This document shows positions 1 through 5,855 of a DNA stretch of 7,100 bases, piece after piece (the first letter of the stretch is position 1; the number at the start of each line of letters is the position of its first letter). The DNA is from Bacteroidales bacterium UBA1216 (lineage in GTDB: Bacteria > Bacteroidota > Bacteroidia > Bacteroidales > Paludibacteraceae). The notes under the pieces are model-generated. The model ran no database searches and was not told the DNA's origin. It was given only the letters and a program-made list of their open reading frames with translations. The stretch spans positions 6,155-13,254 of the forward strand of contig DBXI01000011.1 of assembly GCA_002309255.1 (NCBI GenBank), read 5' to 3'. The translations under genes were made by a program, and so were the position numbers.

Positions 1-587
1 AGCCTGTTGAGCAGGAGGCACAGATTAGATTGATGGAGAAGCTTCACAACCACCATGGCAAGCCGTCGATGCTCGTTCTGCGTCCGGCTGATGCTGAGGA
101 AACGACCCTCGCATGGCGCATGGCTATCGAGAACACCGAAACCCCGACCGCATTGATCCTCAGCCGTCAGGACATCGCTCCGGTGCCCAACGTCAACCTC
201 GAAGGCTTCCGCAAAGGCGCCTATATCGTCAGCAAGGACGAGAACCCGCAGGTCGTTCTGCTCGCTTCCGGTTCGGAGGTTTCGACCCTGCTTGCAGGTG
301 CCGAACTGCTGCGTAAGGAAGGTGTTCGCCTGCAGATAGTCAGCGTGCCGTCGGAAGGCGTGTTCCGTGAGCAGCCCAAGGAGTATCAGGACGCTGTTCT
401 CCCGAAGGGTATCAAACGCTTCGGCATGACCGCCGGTCTGCCCTGCACGCTCGAAGGCCTCGTGGGCGAGAACGGTGCAGTCTGGGGACTGAGCTCCTTC
501 GGCTTCTCTGCTCCCTACAAGGTTCTCGACGAGAAACTCGGCTTCACCGCCCAGAACGTTTACGATCAGGTGAAGAAACTCCTGTAA
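1..587 (+). CDS. tkt: Transketolase, C-terminal part (5' end outside window)
   Basis: Transketolase is a thiamine-diphosphate enzyme that moves two-carbon units between sugar phosphates in the non-oxidative pentose phosphate pathway, in the cytosol. The frame is open from base 3, so 194 codons are visible out of the roughly 660-680 usual for the family; the internal ATG at 30 is not the start. The visible part starts at PVEQEAQIRLMEKL, at the end of the pyrimidine-binding domain, followed by LVLRPADAEETT and LILSRQD. Next comes the C-terminal domain, with VVLLASGSEVSTLL, the IVSVPSEGVFREQ strand, and a closing block with GLVGENGAVWGLSSFGFSAP. The gene ends with tandem stops TAA TAG (585-590). 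Codon use is rich in CTC, GAC, AAG and CGT, as expected of a highly expressed gene and unlike the genes after 1700. A strong terminator follows, so this gene ends its transcript. Family assignment is secure; the symbol is by family. Confidence 0.96.
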   Translation, partial: PVEQEAQIRLMEKLHNHHGKPSMLVLRPADAEETTLAWRMAIENTETPTALILSRQDIAPVPNVNLEGFRKGAYIVSKDENPQVVLLASGSEVSTLLAGAELLRKEGVRLQIVSVPSEGVFREQPKEYQDAVLPKGIKRFGMTAGLPCTLEGLVGENGAVWGLSSFGFSAPYKVLDEKLGFTAQNVYDQVKKLL

Positions 588-595
588 TAGCGATC

Positions 596-662
596 CTCTC
601 CTTATCAAAGGAGAGTGACAAAAGTGGCAAAAGGTAACAGATTTGCCACTTTTGTCATTTTT
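596..662 (+). terminator. Double-hairpin rho-independent terminator after transketolase
   Basis: Two hairpins lie back to back, starting six bases after the second stop codon. The first pairs 596-603 with 608-615 (8 bp, 4-base loop). The second pairs 616-631 with 642-657 (16 bp, perfect, 10-base loop) and is followed by five T (658-662). The second is a textbook intrinsic terminator for the + strand. No matching A-run lies before 616, so there is no sign of activity in the other direction. It separates the transketolase from the hydrolase gene. Confidence 0.88.
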
Positions 663-674
663 GTCGTGGCTAAA

Positions 675-706
675 TTTGCAAATGTCGATTTTTTTTCGTA
701 ACTTTG
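675..706 (+). promoter_or_regulatory. Bacteroidota-type promoter for the hydrolase gene
   Basis: The -7 element TAACTTTG is at 699-706 and a -33 TTTG is at 675-678, with 20 bases between them. This fits the Bacteroidota primary sigma-factor consensus TTTG-N(19-21)-TAnnTTTG. The start codon at 730 lies about 24 bases after the -7 element. A second -7-like match, TAAATTTG at 671-678, overlaps the -33 element, but its own upstream TTTG is only 16 bases away, so it is the weaker candidate. Confidence 0.8.
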
Positions 707-729
707 TAGGCAATCTAAATTATACCGAT

Positions 730-1668
730 ATGAAAAGAGTAGTATTTACCTTGGCAGTGCTCTGCGCCGGTCTTAGTCTGTGGGCGCAAGAGACGTATCT
801 GTTTGCGCAGAAAGACACCTGTTCGCTCTATTTTGATATCCATCGTCCTGCTGCGGGTGCTGCGACGGAGCATCAGGGCGTGCGCAAACCGACGATTATC
901 CATGTGTTCGGTGGCGGATTTAAGATGGGCGCACGCAACGAGGCGTATCAGTCGAAGCGGTTCCGCAATCTGACCGACCACGGTTATACCGTGGTAGCCA
1001 TCGACTACCGTTTGGGCATGAAGGGCTACAAGATGGGGAAAGGTCTGGTCGGCGTGGCGAAATCCGTGGAGCGTTTCTATCAGTCGCAGCAGATGGGAGT
1101 GGAGGATGTGTTCTCCGCCATCCGGTACCTGTCGGAGCATCCGGAGTTGGGAGTAGATATGCGCAACATCGTCCTGTCCGGCAGTTCAGCCGGAGCGATT
1201 ATCTCCCTGGCTTCCGCCTACGCGATTGCCAATGGTCAGACCTACGGTTTGCCTGAGGATTTTCGTCTGAAGGGCGTAGTGAGTTATGCCGGAGGTATAA
1301 TCAGTCTGACCGGTGCGCCGCGGTTTGTCGAACTGCCGTGTCCGATTCTGCTCATGCACGGCATGAACGACAAGGCTGTTGCATACAACCACCTGAGCGC
1401 GTTTGGCAAAGGAGTATGGGGCAGCAACTTCCTTGCGAAGAAACTGAAAAAGCAGGGTGCCAACTACTCGATCTACCGCGTCAAAGACCGTGCTCACGAT
1501 GTTGCTGCATACATGAACGATCTGTGGCGGCAGGAGCAGTTGTTCCTTGAGAAGAATGTGATGCAGGGCGAGCGCTGCATCATTGATGCCACCATTGATG
1601 ACCCCTCGCTGCCCGTATGGAAAGAGTGGGGACTGATGACGCCGCAGGATCTGTATGACGGGAAATAA
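730..1668 (+). CDS. Secreted alpha/beta-hydrolase, carboxylesterase type
   Basis: A 312-residue alpha/beta-hydrolase, probably exported and acting on an ester (carbohydrate ester or small carboxyl ester). Residues 1-20 form a signal peptide: MKR, a hydrophobic stretch, then LWAQ as a likely cleavage region. The oxyanion-hole motif HVFGGGF is at 58-64, a variant of the HGGG type. The nucleophile elbow GSSAG is at 151-155 (Ser153). HGMND at 210-214 supplies the acid (Asp214), and RAHD at 254-257 supplies the catalytic His256. All triad residues are present in family order. Overall it matches the Aes/BD-FAE-like esterase group. The frame is open back to 643, but that ATG sits inside the terminator stem and would precede the promoter. 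The ATG at 730 gives a clean signal peptide and is chosen, with no Shine-Dalgarno sequence. The gene appears monocistronic. The substrate cannot be told from sequence. Confidence 0.87.
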   Translation: MKRVVFTLAVLCAGLSLWAQETYLFAQKDTCSLYFDIHRPAAGAATEHQGVRKPTIIHVFGGGFKMGARNEAYQSKRFRNLTDHGYTVVAIDYRLGMKGYKMGKGLVGVAKSVERFYQSQQMGVEDVFSAIRYLSEHPELGVDMRNIVLSGSSAGAIISLASAYAIANGQTYGLPEDFRLKGVVSYAGGIISLTGAPRFVELPCPILLMHGMNDKAVAYNHLSAFGKGVWGSNFLAKKLKKQGANYSIYRVKDRAHDVAAYMNDLWRQEQLFLEKNVMQGERCIIDATIDDPSLPVWKEWGLMTPQDLYDGK

Positions 1669-1706
1669 AGCATTTTTGAAGTACGCTAAACAAGAAAATA
1701 ATCACC

Positions 1707-1820
1707 ATGGCAGCACAAAACTAACTTTTTCAACGACTTATATGGTTGATTGACACCGTCTATAGCGCAGGGCATATATCGCGTGAGGAGATTGACCGAC
1801 TATGGGCGAACTCGCTATAT
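1707..1820 (+). pseudogene. Broken 5' end of a WYL-regulator gene (paralog of the gene at 3694)
   Basis: From the ATG at 1707 the reading matches the first 36 codons of the intact WYL regulator at 3694. I count 88 of 108 identical bases and 33 of 36 identical residues. Codon 6 is TAA here where the intact gene has AAA (Lys), so translation would stop after MAAQN. Of the 14 differing codons, 11 are synonymous, one is the stop, and two change the residue (Val15 to Ile, Arg32 to Leu). Similarity ends after WANS, near 1815, and unrelated sequence follows. So this is not a fresh copy: it diverged as a working gene and was later broken by a nonsense change and loss of at least its last 270 codons. 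No promoter is seen before it. Confidence 0.85.
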
Positions 1821-2035
1821 TCATGGATTATGGTCATGAAGAAATCTACGAGTGCACCATCATTAACATCAATCGCGATGCTCACCCCGAAAGCAAGGTG
1901 CAGATTCGGGTAAGTCTGTTAAGGAAGGGTTCTGAGTAGGCTGAAATTGAATATGACCTTATTGTCAGAAAAGTCAGTGGCATAAAAAATGACATGAGAC
2001 AGTTGAGACACTTGAGACAGTTGCTTGGTGAGTAA
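1802..2035 (+). pseudogene. Unidentified coding-like fragment with an in-frame TAG
   Basis: In the frame starting at ATG 1802 there are 45 codons to a TAG at 1937-1939. The frame then stays open another 31 codons to a TAA at 2033-2035. The first part contains FMDYGHEEIYECTIININ and then HPESKVQIRV, a plausible alternating-strand protein sequence. The part after the TAG runs AEIEYDLIVRKVSG and then into residues encoded by the 9-base repeats. Its 5' end overlaps the WYL remnant in another frame, which suggests that two broken genes were joined near 1815-1825 by a deletion or insertion. I do not recognise the family. It may instead be chance open sequence. Confidence 0.35.
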
Positions 2036-2092
2036 CTATCAGAAAGACATAGGAAAAGGACGAAGTGTCTCAAGAATCTCAAGTGTCTCATG
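1993..2092. repeat. 28-base imperfect inverted repeat built of 9-base TTGAGACAS units
   Basis: The left arm (1993-2020) and right arm (2065-2092) are inverted copies matching at 24 of 28 positions, with a 44-base spacer. The left arm is three near-copies of one 9-base unit: ATGAGACAG, TTGAGACAC, TTGAGACAG. The right arm holds the same units on the other strand with a degenerate middle one. As RNA it could form a long hairpin. It looks like a REP-type or short mobile repeat, or a decayed element end. There are no CRISPR features, because the units are contiguous and have no spacers. Its right end touches the first mini-ORF. Confidence 0.7.
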
Positions 2093-2098
2093 CAAAAA

Positions 2099-2182
2099 AT
2101 GAACAAGTGCAACCTCCGCGACGAGTACCACATGATCTGGCGGAGCCCGCAAGACCTCGAGCCGGAGACGTGCTTTGATTAA
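2099..2182 (+). CDS. Mini-ORF copy 1, LRDEYHMIWRSPQDLEPE family
   Basis: A 27-codon ORF of unknown function, the first of three copies of a small conserved sequence in this window (others at 3562 and 6737). It reads MNKCN, then the core LRDEYHMIWRSPQDLEPE, then TCFD and TAA. An in-frame ATG at 2090 would add three residues. The ATG at 2099 is preferred because it falls at the same alignment position as the start of copy 3. In the 19 codons shared with copy 3 there are five base differences in four codons, all synonymous, including Leu CTC to TTG. The product is small and acidic at its centre, with no signal peptide or membrane segment. No Shine-Dalgarno sequence is seen. It follows the inverted repeat and the broken WYL region, so it could be a non-expressed relic here. 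Confidence 0.5.
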   Translation: MNKCNLRDEYHMIWRSPQDLEPETCFD

Positions 2183-2302
2183 ATAAATGGAATAATTCAT
2201 CTATTTCTGGGGTGTTTAGGCACGGTTTTTGTTGTTTTTAATGAAAAAAAATGCGTGTATCCGCAAAAATTTTCAAAGTAAAAGTCAAATAGTTGATGTA
2301 AA
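2183..2302. other. AT-rich gap before the ATPase gene
   Basis: This 120-base gap is strongly AT-rich, with T-runs and A-runs. It contains no convincing TAnnTTTG element with a -33 partner. The stretch GTAAAATGCAG at 2298-2308 resembles the -7 region of the other promoters, but lacks the TTTG and overlaps the start codon. The ATPase promoter is therefore not identified; it may be a variant promoter here. Confidence 0.4.
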
Positions 2303-3547
2303 ATGCAGATTAATAGGCAGACATATCTCAACGCACTCATTGCATCAAAGGGAAATGACATGATTAAAGTTGTGACCGGCTTGCGCCGCGTAGGCAAGTC
2401 GTATTTGTTGTTCCATATCTTTTATGACTACCTCAAGAGTCAAGGTGTCGATGATGCGCATATCATCCGTATTGACTTGGAACCGCGTCGCAACAAATGG
2501 CTGCGCGCCCCTGATGCATTGTTGAACTATATTGATGCCAAGTTACAGGACGACGGGCAATATTACGTGCTCATCGATGAGATTCAGCATGTGCCGGAGT
2601 TTGAGGATGTGCTCAATAGTTATCTTGATATGCCTAATGTGGATGTCTATGTGACGGGCAGCAATGCCAAGTTCCTGTCGAAAGATGTGTTGACTATTTT
2701 CCGCGGACGGGGTGACGAGATACGTGTGCAGCCTCTTTCGTTTGCTGAATACTGCCAGGCTTGTGAGCAGCAGCCAAATGAAGCGTTGCTGCGTGACTAT
2801 CTGACTTATGGTGGTCTCCCGCGAGCAGCATTGTATGAAACTGAGGAACAAAAAAAGAAATACCTGCGTGACTTGTTCCGAAACACCTATCTGGTTGATA
2901 TAGTGGAGCGAAATCATCTTAACGACGATTCTGACATGAAAGAGCTGATAGATGTTGTAGCATCGAACATAGGCTGTCTTACTAATTCTGTCAAACTGCA
3001 GAACACCTTCAAAACTACCAAGAAAAGTTCTATATCCTACAACACCATCGACAGCTATTTGGATATGCTGGAGGATGCGTTCCTGATTGAACACTCCACA
3101 CGTTACGACATCAAAGGCAAAAAGTACATCAATACGCCGAAGAAGTATTACTTCATGGATCTGGGTTTGCGCAATGCTCGTTTGGGCTTCCGCCAGAACG
3201 AATGGACGCATCTGATGGAGAACCTCATCTATATAGAGTTGGTGCGTCGCGGTTATACTGTGGATGTGGGAAATGTGGAATACAACACAACCATTGACGG
3301 CAAGAACGTCCGTCTGCAACTGGAGGTTGATTTTGTCTGTAACCGTAACGGGGAGCGATTGTATGTACAATCCGCCTACGCGCTATCCGACGAAGAAAAA
3401 GTTGCGCAAGAGTTGCGACCGTTGCGCTTGATAAAAGATAGTTTTCAGAAAGTGGTCATTGTGGGAGGTCTGATTCCGACGCATAAAACGGAAGATGGCA
3501 TATTGATGCTGAATATTTTGGATTTTCTTTCGGGCAAGGAAGAATAG
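2303..3547 (+). CDS. AAA-type ATPase with DUF4143 C-terminal domain
   Basis: A 414-residue P-loop ATPase of the AAA_14 plus DUF4143 architecture, a large family found mainly in variable regions of bacterial and archaeal genomes; its substrate is not known. Walker A is GLRRVGKS at 26-33. Walker B is YYVLIDEIQ at 87-95 (Asp92, Glu93). A sensor-like strand VYVTGSNAKFL follows at 115-125, then FRGRGDEI at 133-140, the conserved LSFAEY at 145-150 and YGGLP at 169-173. The C-terminal domain resembles a restriction-endonuclease fold: MENLIYIEL at 305-313 and LEVDFV at 340-345, then LYVQSAYAL at 353-361. The usual acidic-lysine strand is here a VQS strand. Length is normal and there are no frame breaks. 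No Shine-Dalgarno sequence precedes the ATG. Mini-ORF copy 2 begins 14 bases after its stop and the WYL regulator follows, so co-transcription is likely. Confidence 0.9.
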   Translation: MQINRQTYLNALIASKGNDMIKVVTGLRRVGKSYLLFHIFYDYLKSQGVDDAHIIRIDLEPRRNKWLRAPDALLNYIDAKLQDDGQYYVLIDEIQHVPEFEDVLNSYLDMPNVDVYVTGSNAKFLSKDVLTIFRGRGDEIRVQPLSFAEYCQACEQQPNEALLRDYLTYGGLPRAALYETEEQKKKYLRDLFRNTYLVDIVERNHLNDDSDMKELIDVVASNIGCLTNSVKLQNTFKTTKKSSISYNTIDSYLDMLEDAFLIEHSTRYDIKGKKYINTPKKYYFMDLGLRNARLGFRQNEWTHLMENLIYIELVRRGYTVDVGNVEYNTTIDGKNVRLQLEVDFVCNRNGERLYVQSAYALSDEEKVAQELRPLRLIKDSFQKVVIVGGLIPTHKTEDGILMLNILDFLSGKEE

Positions 3548-3561
3548 ACATCAAATGTATT

Positions 3562-3657
3562 ATGCATAAGGTAATCAAGAAACGCATCCTCCGCGACGAG
3601 TACAACATGATCTGGCGCAGATGGCAAGACTTGGAGCCGGAGACGTGCTTTGATTGA
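3562..3657 (+). CDS. Mini-ORF copy 2, LRDEYNMIWRRWQDLEPE family
   Basis: A 31-codon ORF of unknown function, the second of three related copies. It reads MHKVIKKRI, then the core LRDEYNMIWRRWQDLEPE, then TCFD and TGA. The first nine residues are basic and differ from the other copies, while the core and the TCFD tail match copy 1. Against copy 1 the core has His to Asn and Ser-Pro to Arg-Trp changes, and synonymous changes elsewhere (Arg CGG to CGC, Leu CTC to TTG). It sits 14 bases after the ATPase stop and 36 bases before the WYL start codon, so it is probably in the same transcript. An antisense frame across it is also open but explains the substitutions less well. No Shine-Dalgarno sequence is evident. 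Confidence 0.5.
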   Translation: MHKVIKKRILRDEYNMIWRRWQDLEPETCFD

Positions 3658-3693
3658 GGAAATCAGGAATAAAAAGATAACGACTATAACACT

Positions 3694-4617
3694 ATGGCAG
3701 CACAGAACAAACTCTTTCAACGACTTATCTGGTTGGTGGATACCGTCTATTCAGCGGGACATATTAGCCGTGAGGAGATAGACCGCCGCTGGGCGAACTC
3801 GACATACAACGACATGCACGAAAGTCAGTACGGCGAGCGCAACTTCCATCGTCATCGCGAGACCATCAGCGAACTTTTCGGCATTGATATTGTCTGCAAC
3901 CGCTACACCAAGGAATATTCGATCGGCTCGCTTGGCGCAGCAGAGAGCAAAGGTGTGCGGGCGTGGTTGGTGAACACGTTTGCCATACAGAACATGGTCA
4001 ATCTTGCCGGCGACATGAAAGACCGCATTCTGTTTGAGCAGATTCCCGAAGGTTCGCGCTATCTTTCGGCTATTGTCAGCGCGATGAAGGAGAACAGGAA
4101 ATTGCAGGTTACTTACCAAGGCTTTGACCGACCTGAACCGCACACGTTCCTGCTGGCGCCGTACTGCCTGAAGGTGTTCAAACAACGCTGGTACATGATA
4201 GGCAAACCCGATGACCATCCGGAAGAGAAGCATCCCCGCGTGTACGCGTTGGATCGGGTAAAGGCAATAGAGGCTTCGGAAGTTGCTTTCAAACTGCCGA
4301 AGAGTTTTGATGCTGAGCATTTCTTTGACGGATGTTTCGGTGTGGATCGCAGCAAGCACAATGTGGAGCGCGTGCTGATTAAGACCGGCGCAGCCACAGC
4401 CAACTTTATCCGCACCTTGCCTATTCATTCGTCGCAAGTCGAACTGGAGCGAACGGAAGAGTATAGTCTCTTCTCGTACCGCGTGTCGCCCACTTACGAT
4501 TTTATCCAAGAACTACGCAAGCATGGTCCCTACCTTGAAGTACTTGAGCCGGCTGATCTGCGTGACCTTTTCCGCCAAGATACCCGCTATTTGAGCGAAA
4601 TGTACGAAAAAATGTAA
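3694..4617 (+). CDS. WYL-domain transcriptional regulator
   Basis: A 307-residue regulator with an N-terminal DNA-binding region and a C-terminal WYL sensor domain. Residues 1-65 (FQRLIWLVDTVYSAGHISREEI, given here only as residues 8-29 of that helix region) look like the winged helix-turn-helix seen in this family. The WYL domain spans roughly 122-200: it begins SAIVSAMKENRKLQVTYQG, continues with FLLAPYCLKVFKQRWYMIG (152-170) and RVYALDRVKAIE (182-193). The name-giving triplet is Trp166-Tyr167-Met168. Residues 220-307 fit the WCX-type tail. WYL proteins sense ligands such as nucleic acid or nucleotides, and many control defence, DNA-repair or mobile-element genes. The ATG at 3694 is supported because similarity to the broken copy at 1707 begins exactly there. 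No Shine-Dalgarno sequence. It could repress the following HIRAN-SIMPL operon or its own operon with the ATPase; neither is shown. Confidence 0.88.
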   Translation: MAAQNKLFQRLIWLVDTVYSAGHISREEIDRRWANSTYNDMHESQYGERNFHRHRETISELFGIDIVCNRYTKEYSIGSLGAAESKGVRAWLVNTFAIQNMVNLAGDMKDRILFEQIPEGSRYLSAIVSAMKENRKLQVTYQGFDRPEPHTFLLAPYCLKVFKQRWYMIGKPDDHPEEKHPRVYALDRVKAIEASEVAFKLPKSFDAEHFFDGCFGVDRSKHNVERVLIKTGAATANFIRTLPIHSSQVELERTEEYSLFSYRVSPTYDFIQELRKHGPYLEVLEPADLRDLFRQDTRYLSEMYEKM

Positions 4618-4645
4618 CTTTTTTGCATTTTTTTGCCCTGACTGA

Positions 4646-4676
4646 CTTGTGGTGTCTGTTTGATGTAGTAATTTTG
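4646..4676 (+). promoter_or_regulatory. Bacteroidota-type promoter for the HIRAN-SIMPL operon
   Basis: The -7 element TAATTTTG is at 4669-4676. A -33 CTTG is at 4646-4649, with 19 bases between. It lies about 50 bases before the HIRAN start at 4728 and marks a transcription unit separate from the WYL gene. The WYL protein is the obvious candidate to act here, but no clear operator dyad is visible. Confidence 0.68.
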
Positions 4677-4727
4677 CATCGGATTTTAGAAAACACGATG
4701 TTTAACCATTTAAAAATGGAGGTTACT

Positions 4728-5063
4728 ATGAAGATTAAATCTGACAAAGAACATTTCTTAAGTTGTAACGTGGCTGCATTTACTTATTGCAACGGTTGTG
4801 AGGTGTTTGATCAGTTGAAGATTGGCAAGAAAGTGCGTCTTGTTCGCGAAGATGAGAACCCGCACGACCATAAGGCGGTGGCTATCTTCTTCGGCGATAC
4901 GCACATCGGCTACATTCCGCGCCAGCAGAACGAGGCAATTGCTAAGTTTCTGGATCTCGGCTACGGCGACATTTTCGAGGCACGTATTCAATCCGTTGAT
5001 CCTACTGCTCATGCAGAGCAACAAGTTAGTATTGTTATCTATCTTAAACGTAAGGAGGCATAA
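4728..5063 (+). CDS. Small stand-alone HIRAN-domain protein
   Basis: A 111-residue protein that is almost entirely one HIRAN domain. HIRAN domains occur in helicase-like DNA-repair proteins (HLTF, Rad5), where they bind DNA ends, and as short bacterial proteins linked to DNA processing. The signature is clear: FTYCNG near 18-23, VFDQLKIGKKVRLVRE at 26-41, then DENPHDHKAVAIFF at 42-55, and THIGYIPRQQNEAIAKFLD at 58-76. The Asn-Pro-x-Asp-x-x-Ala-Val core is intact. The frame is open from 4623, but starts before 4728 would precede or overlap the promoter. The ATG at 4728 has GGAGG at 4718-4722 with 5-base spacing. Its stop is two bases before the SIMPL start codon, and that gene's ribosome binding site lies inside this gene's last codons. 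Partner enzymes are not obvious; no helicase or nuclease is fused. Confidence 0.88.
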   Translation: MKIKSDKEHFLSCNVAAFTYCNGCEVFDQLKIGKKVRLVREDENPHDHKAVAIFFGDTHIGYIPRQQNEAIAKFLDLGYGDIFEARIQSVDPTAHAEQQVSIVIYLKRKEA

Positions 5064-5065
5064 TT

Positions 5066-5743
5066 ATGGAAGCAGAGAAATTGATTACAGTTACCGGTCG
5101 CGGTAATATTCATATTGTACCGGACGTTACACGTTTGGAAGTAGAATTGGCCAGCCTATTCAAGTCGTATGACACAGCCTACCAAATGGCTGAGGCTAAT
5201 CTAAAAGACATCGGCGAAGTGATGACTAAATGCGGATTGAGCAAGACACTGCCGAAAACGGTACATTTCTCCATTGACAAGTCATTTCACAGCGTGTACA
5301 AGAATGGTCACTACACCGGTGAAGAAGAGTTCGACGGTTACAAACTCAGCCAAAAAGTACAAATAAATCTTGGCATGGACAATGTACTGCTGACCAAGGT
5401 AGTACGTGGCCTGGGCGAGAACCTGACCGATGTGGAAATCAACATCGGCTACACGGTTAAAGATCCACGTCCTCACCAGCTGAAGATGATCGAACGTGCG
5501 GTAAAAGATGCAACTGAGAAAGCCAAGATCATGGCTGCAGCGGCCGGCTGTTCGTTGGGGTTGGTGAAGACGATTGATTACTCCGAACATGAGATACATA
5601 TCTATTCACAGGCGCGAAACATAACTGAACCATGCGAGGCAGCCGTGTGTACAGAGGCATCGTTGGATATTACTCCGGAGGATCTTGTGGGGGGCGAAGA
5701 CGTGACTGTTACGTGGTACTTGTCGAACAATGTAAACAAATAA
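5066..5743 (+). CDS. SIMPL (DUF541) domain protein, cytosolic form
   Basis: A 225-residue member of the SIMPL/DUF541 family, which includes YggE of E. coli and BP26 of Brucella. The family start motif is present: ITVTGRGNIHIVPD (7-20), followed by the helical stretch with YDTAYQMAEANLKDIGEVMTKCGL. The central strands include YKLSQKVQINL (92-102). The C-terminal half has INIGYTVKDP and then a helix AVKDATEKAKIMAAAAGCSLG (145-165), which is typical of the family. The closing strand is EDVTVTWYLS. Most characterised members carry a signal peptide; here the protein starts directly with the domain and has no hydrophobic N-terminus, so it is probably cytosolic. The ribosome binding site AAGGAGG at 5052-5058 is 7 bases from the ATG, inside the end of the HIRAN gene, so the two are an operon and perhaps translationally coupled. 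Biochemical role unknown. Confidence 0.88.
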   Translation: MEAEKLITVTGRGNIHIVPDVTRLEVELASLFKSYDTAYQMAEANLKDIGEVMTKCGLSKTLPKTVHFSIDKSFHSVYKNGHYTGEEEFDGYKLSQKVQINLGMDNVLLTKVVRGLGENLTDVEINIGYTVKDPRPHQLKMIERAVKDATEKAKIMAAAAGCSLGLVKTIDYSEHEIHIYSQARNITEPCEAAVCTEASLDITPEDLVGGEDVTVTWYLSNNVNK

Positions 5744-5802
5744 ATCAACTTACAAAAAATACTTGTTAGTTCGTAAAAGATACATATAAAAAAGAAAATA
5801 TT

Positions 5803-5834
5803 CTTGCAAATATCAAAAATTTTTTGTAACTTTG
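5803..5834 (+). promoter_or_regulatory. Bacteroidota-type promoter for the Bro-N gene
   Basis: The -7 element TAACTTTG is at 5827-5834. A -33 CTTG is at 5803-5806, with 20 bases between. The surrounding sequence is nearly the same as the promoter at 691-714: both have a T-run, GTAACTTTG, a pyrimidine, then AGGCAA. Transcription would begin near 5840, leaving a leader of only about 15 bases before the GTG start at 5856. The AT-rich gap before it (5744-5802) shows no clear terminator. Confidence 0.76.
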
Positions 5835-5855
5835 CAGGCAAATTGGAGTAATACT

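Noticed and set aside
643..729. Upstream start for the hydrolase gene
   Set aside because: It would begin inside the terminator hairpin and before the promoter; the ATG at 730 gives a proper signal peptide.
1993..2092. CRISPR array
   Set aside because: The 9-base units are contiguous and inverted, without spacers of regular length, and there are no cas genes.
2110..2136. Hairpin CTCCGC/GCGGAG within mini-ORF copy 1
   Set aside because: The pairing is broken in copies 2 and 3 (GCGCAG), so a conserved RNA structure is not supported.
2543..3370. Long minus-strand ORF of 275 codons inside the ATPase gene
   Set aside because: It is fully antisense to a well-conserved ATPase with all motifs, and its translation has no recognisable domain.
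3445..3720. Minus-strand ORF containing PDHVVLVAE, also found antisense to mini-ORF copy 3 (6545-6895)
   Set aside because: The shared residues come from the repeat itself. Differences among copies are silent on the + strand but change residues on the minus strand, and no promoter or ribosome site supports the minus reading.
4607..4633. Possible terminator after the WYL gene (AAAAAATG paired with CATTTTTT, then T)
   Set aside because: The stem is almost all A-T with an 11-base loop and overlaps the stop codon, so it is too weak to call.
4623..4727. Upstream extension of the HIRAN protein
   Set aside because: It spans the promoter at 4646-4676; the ATG at 4728 has a well-placed GGAGG.
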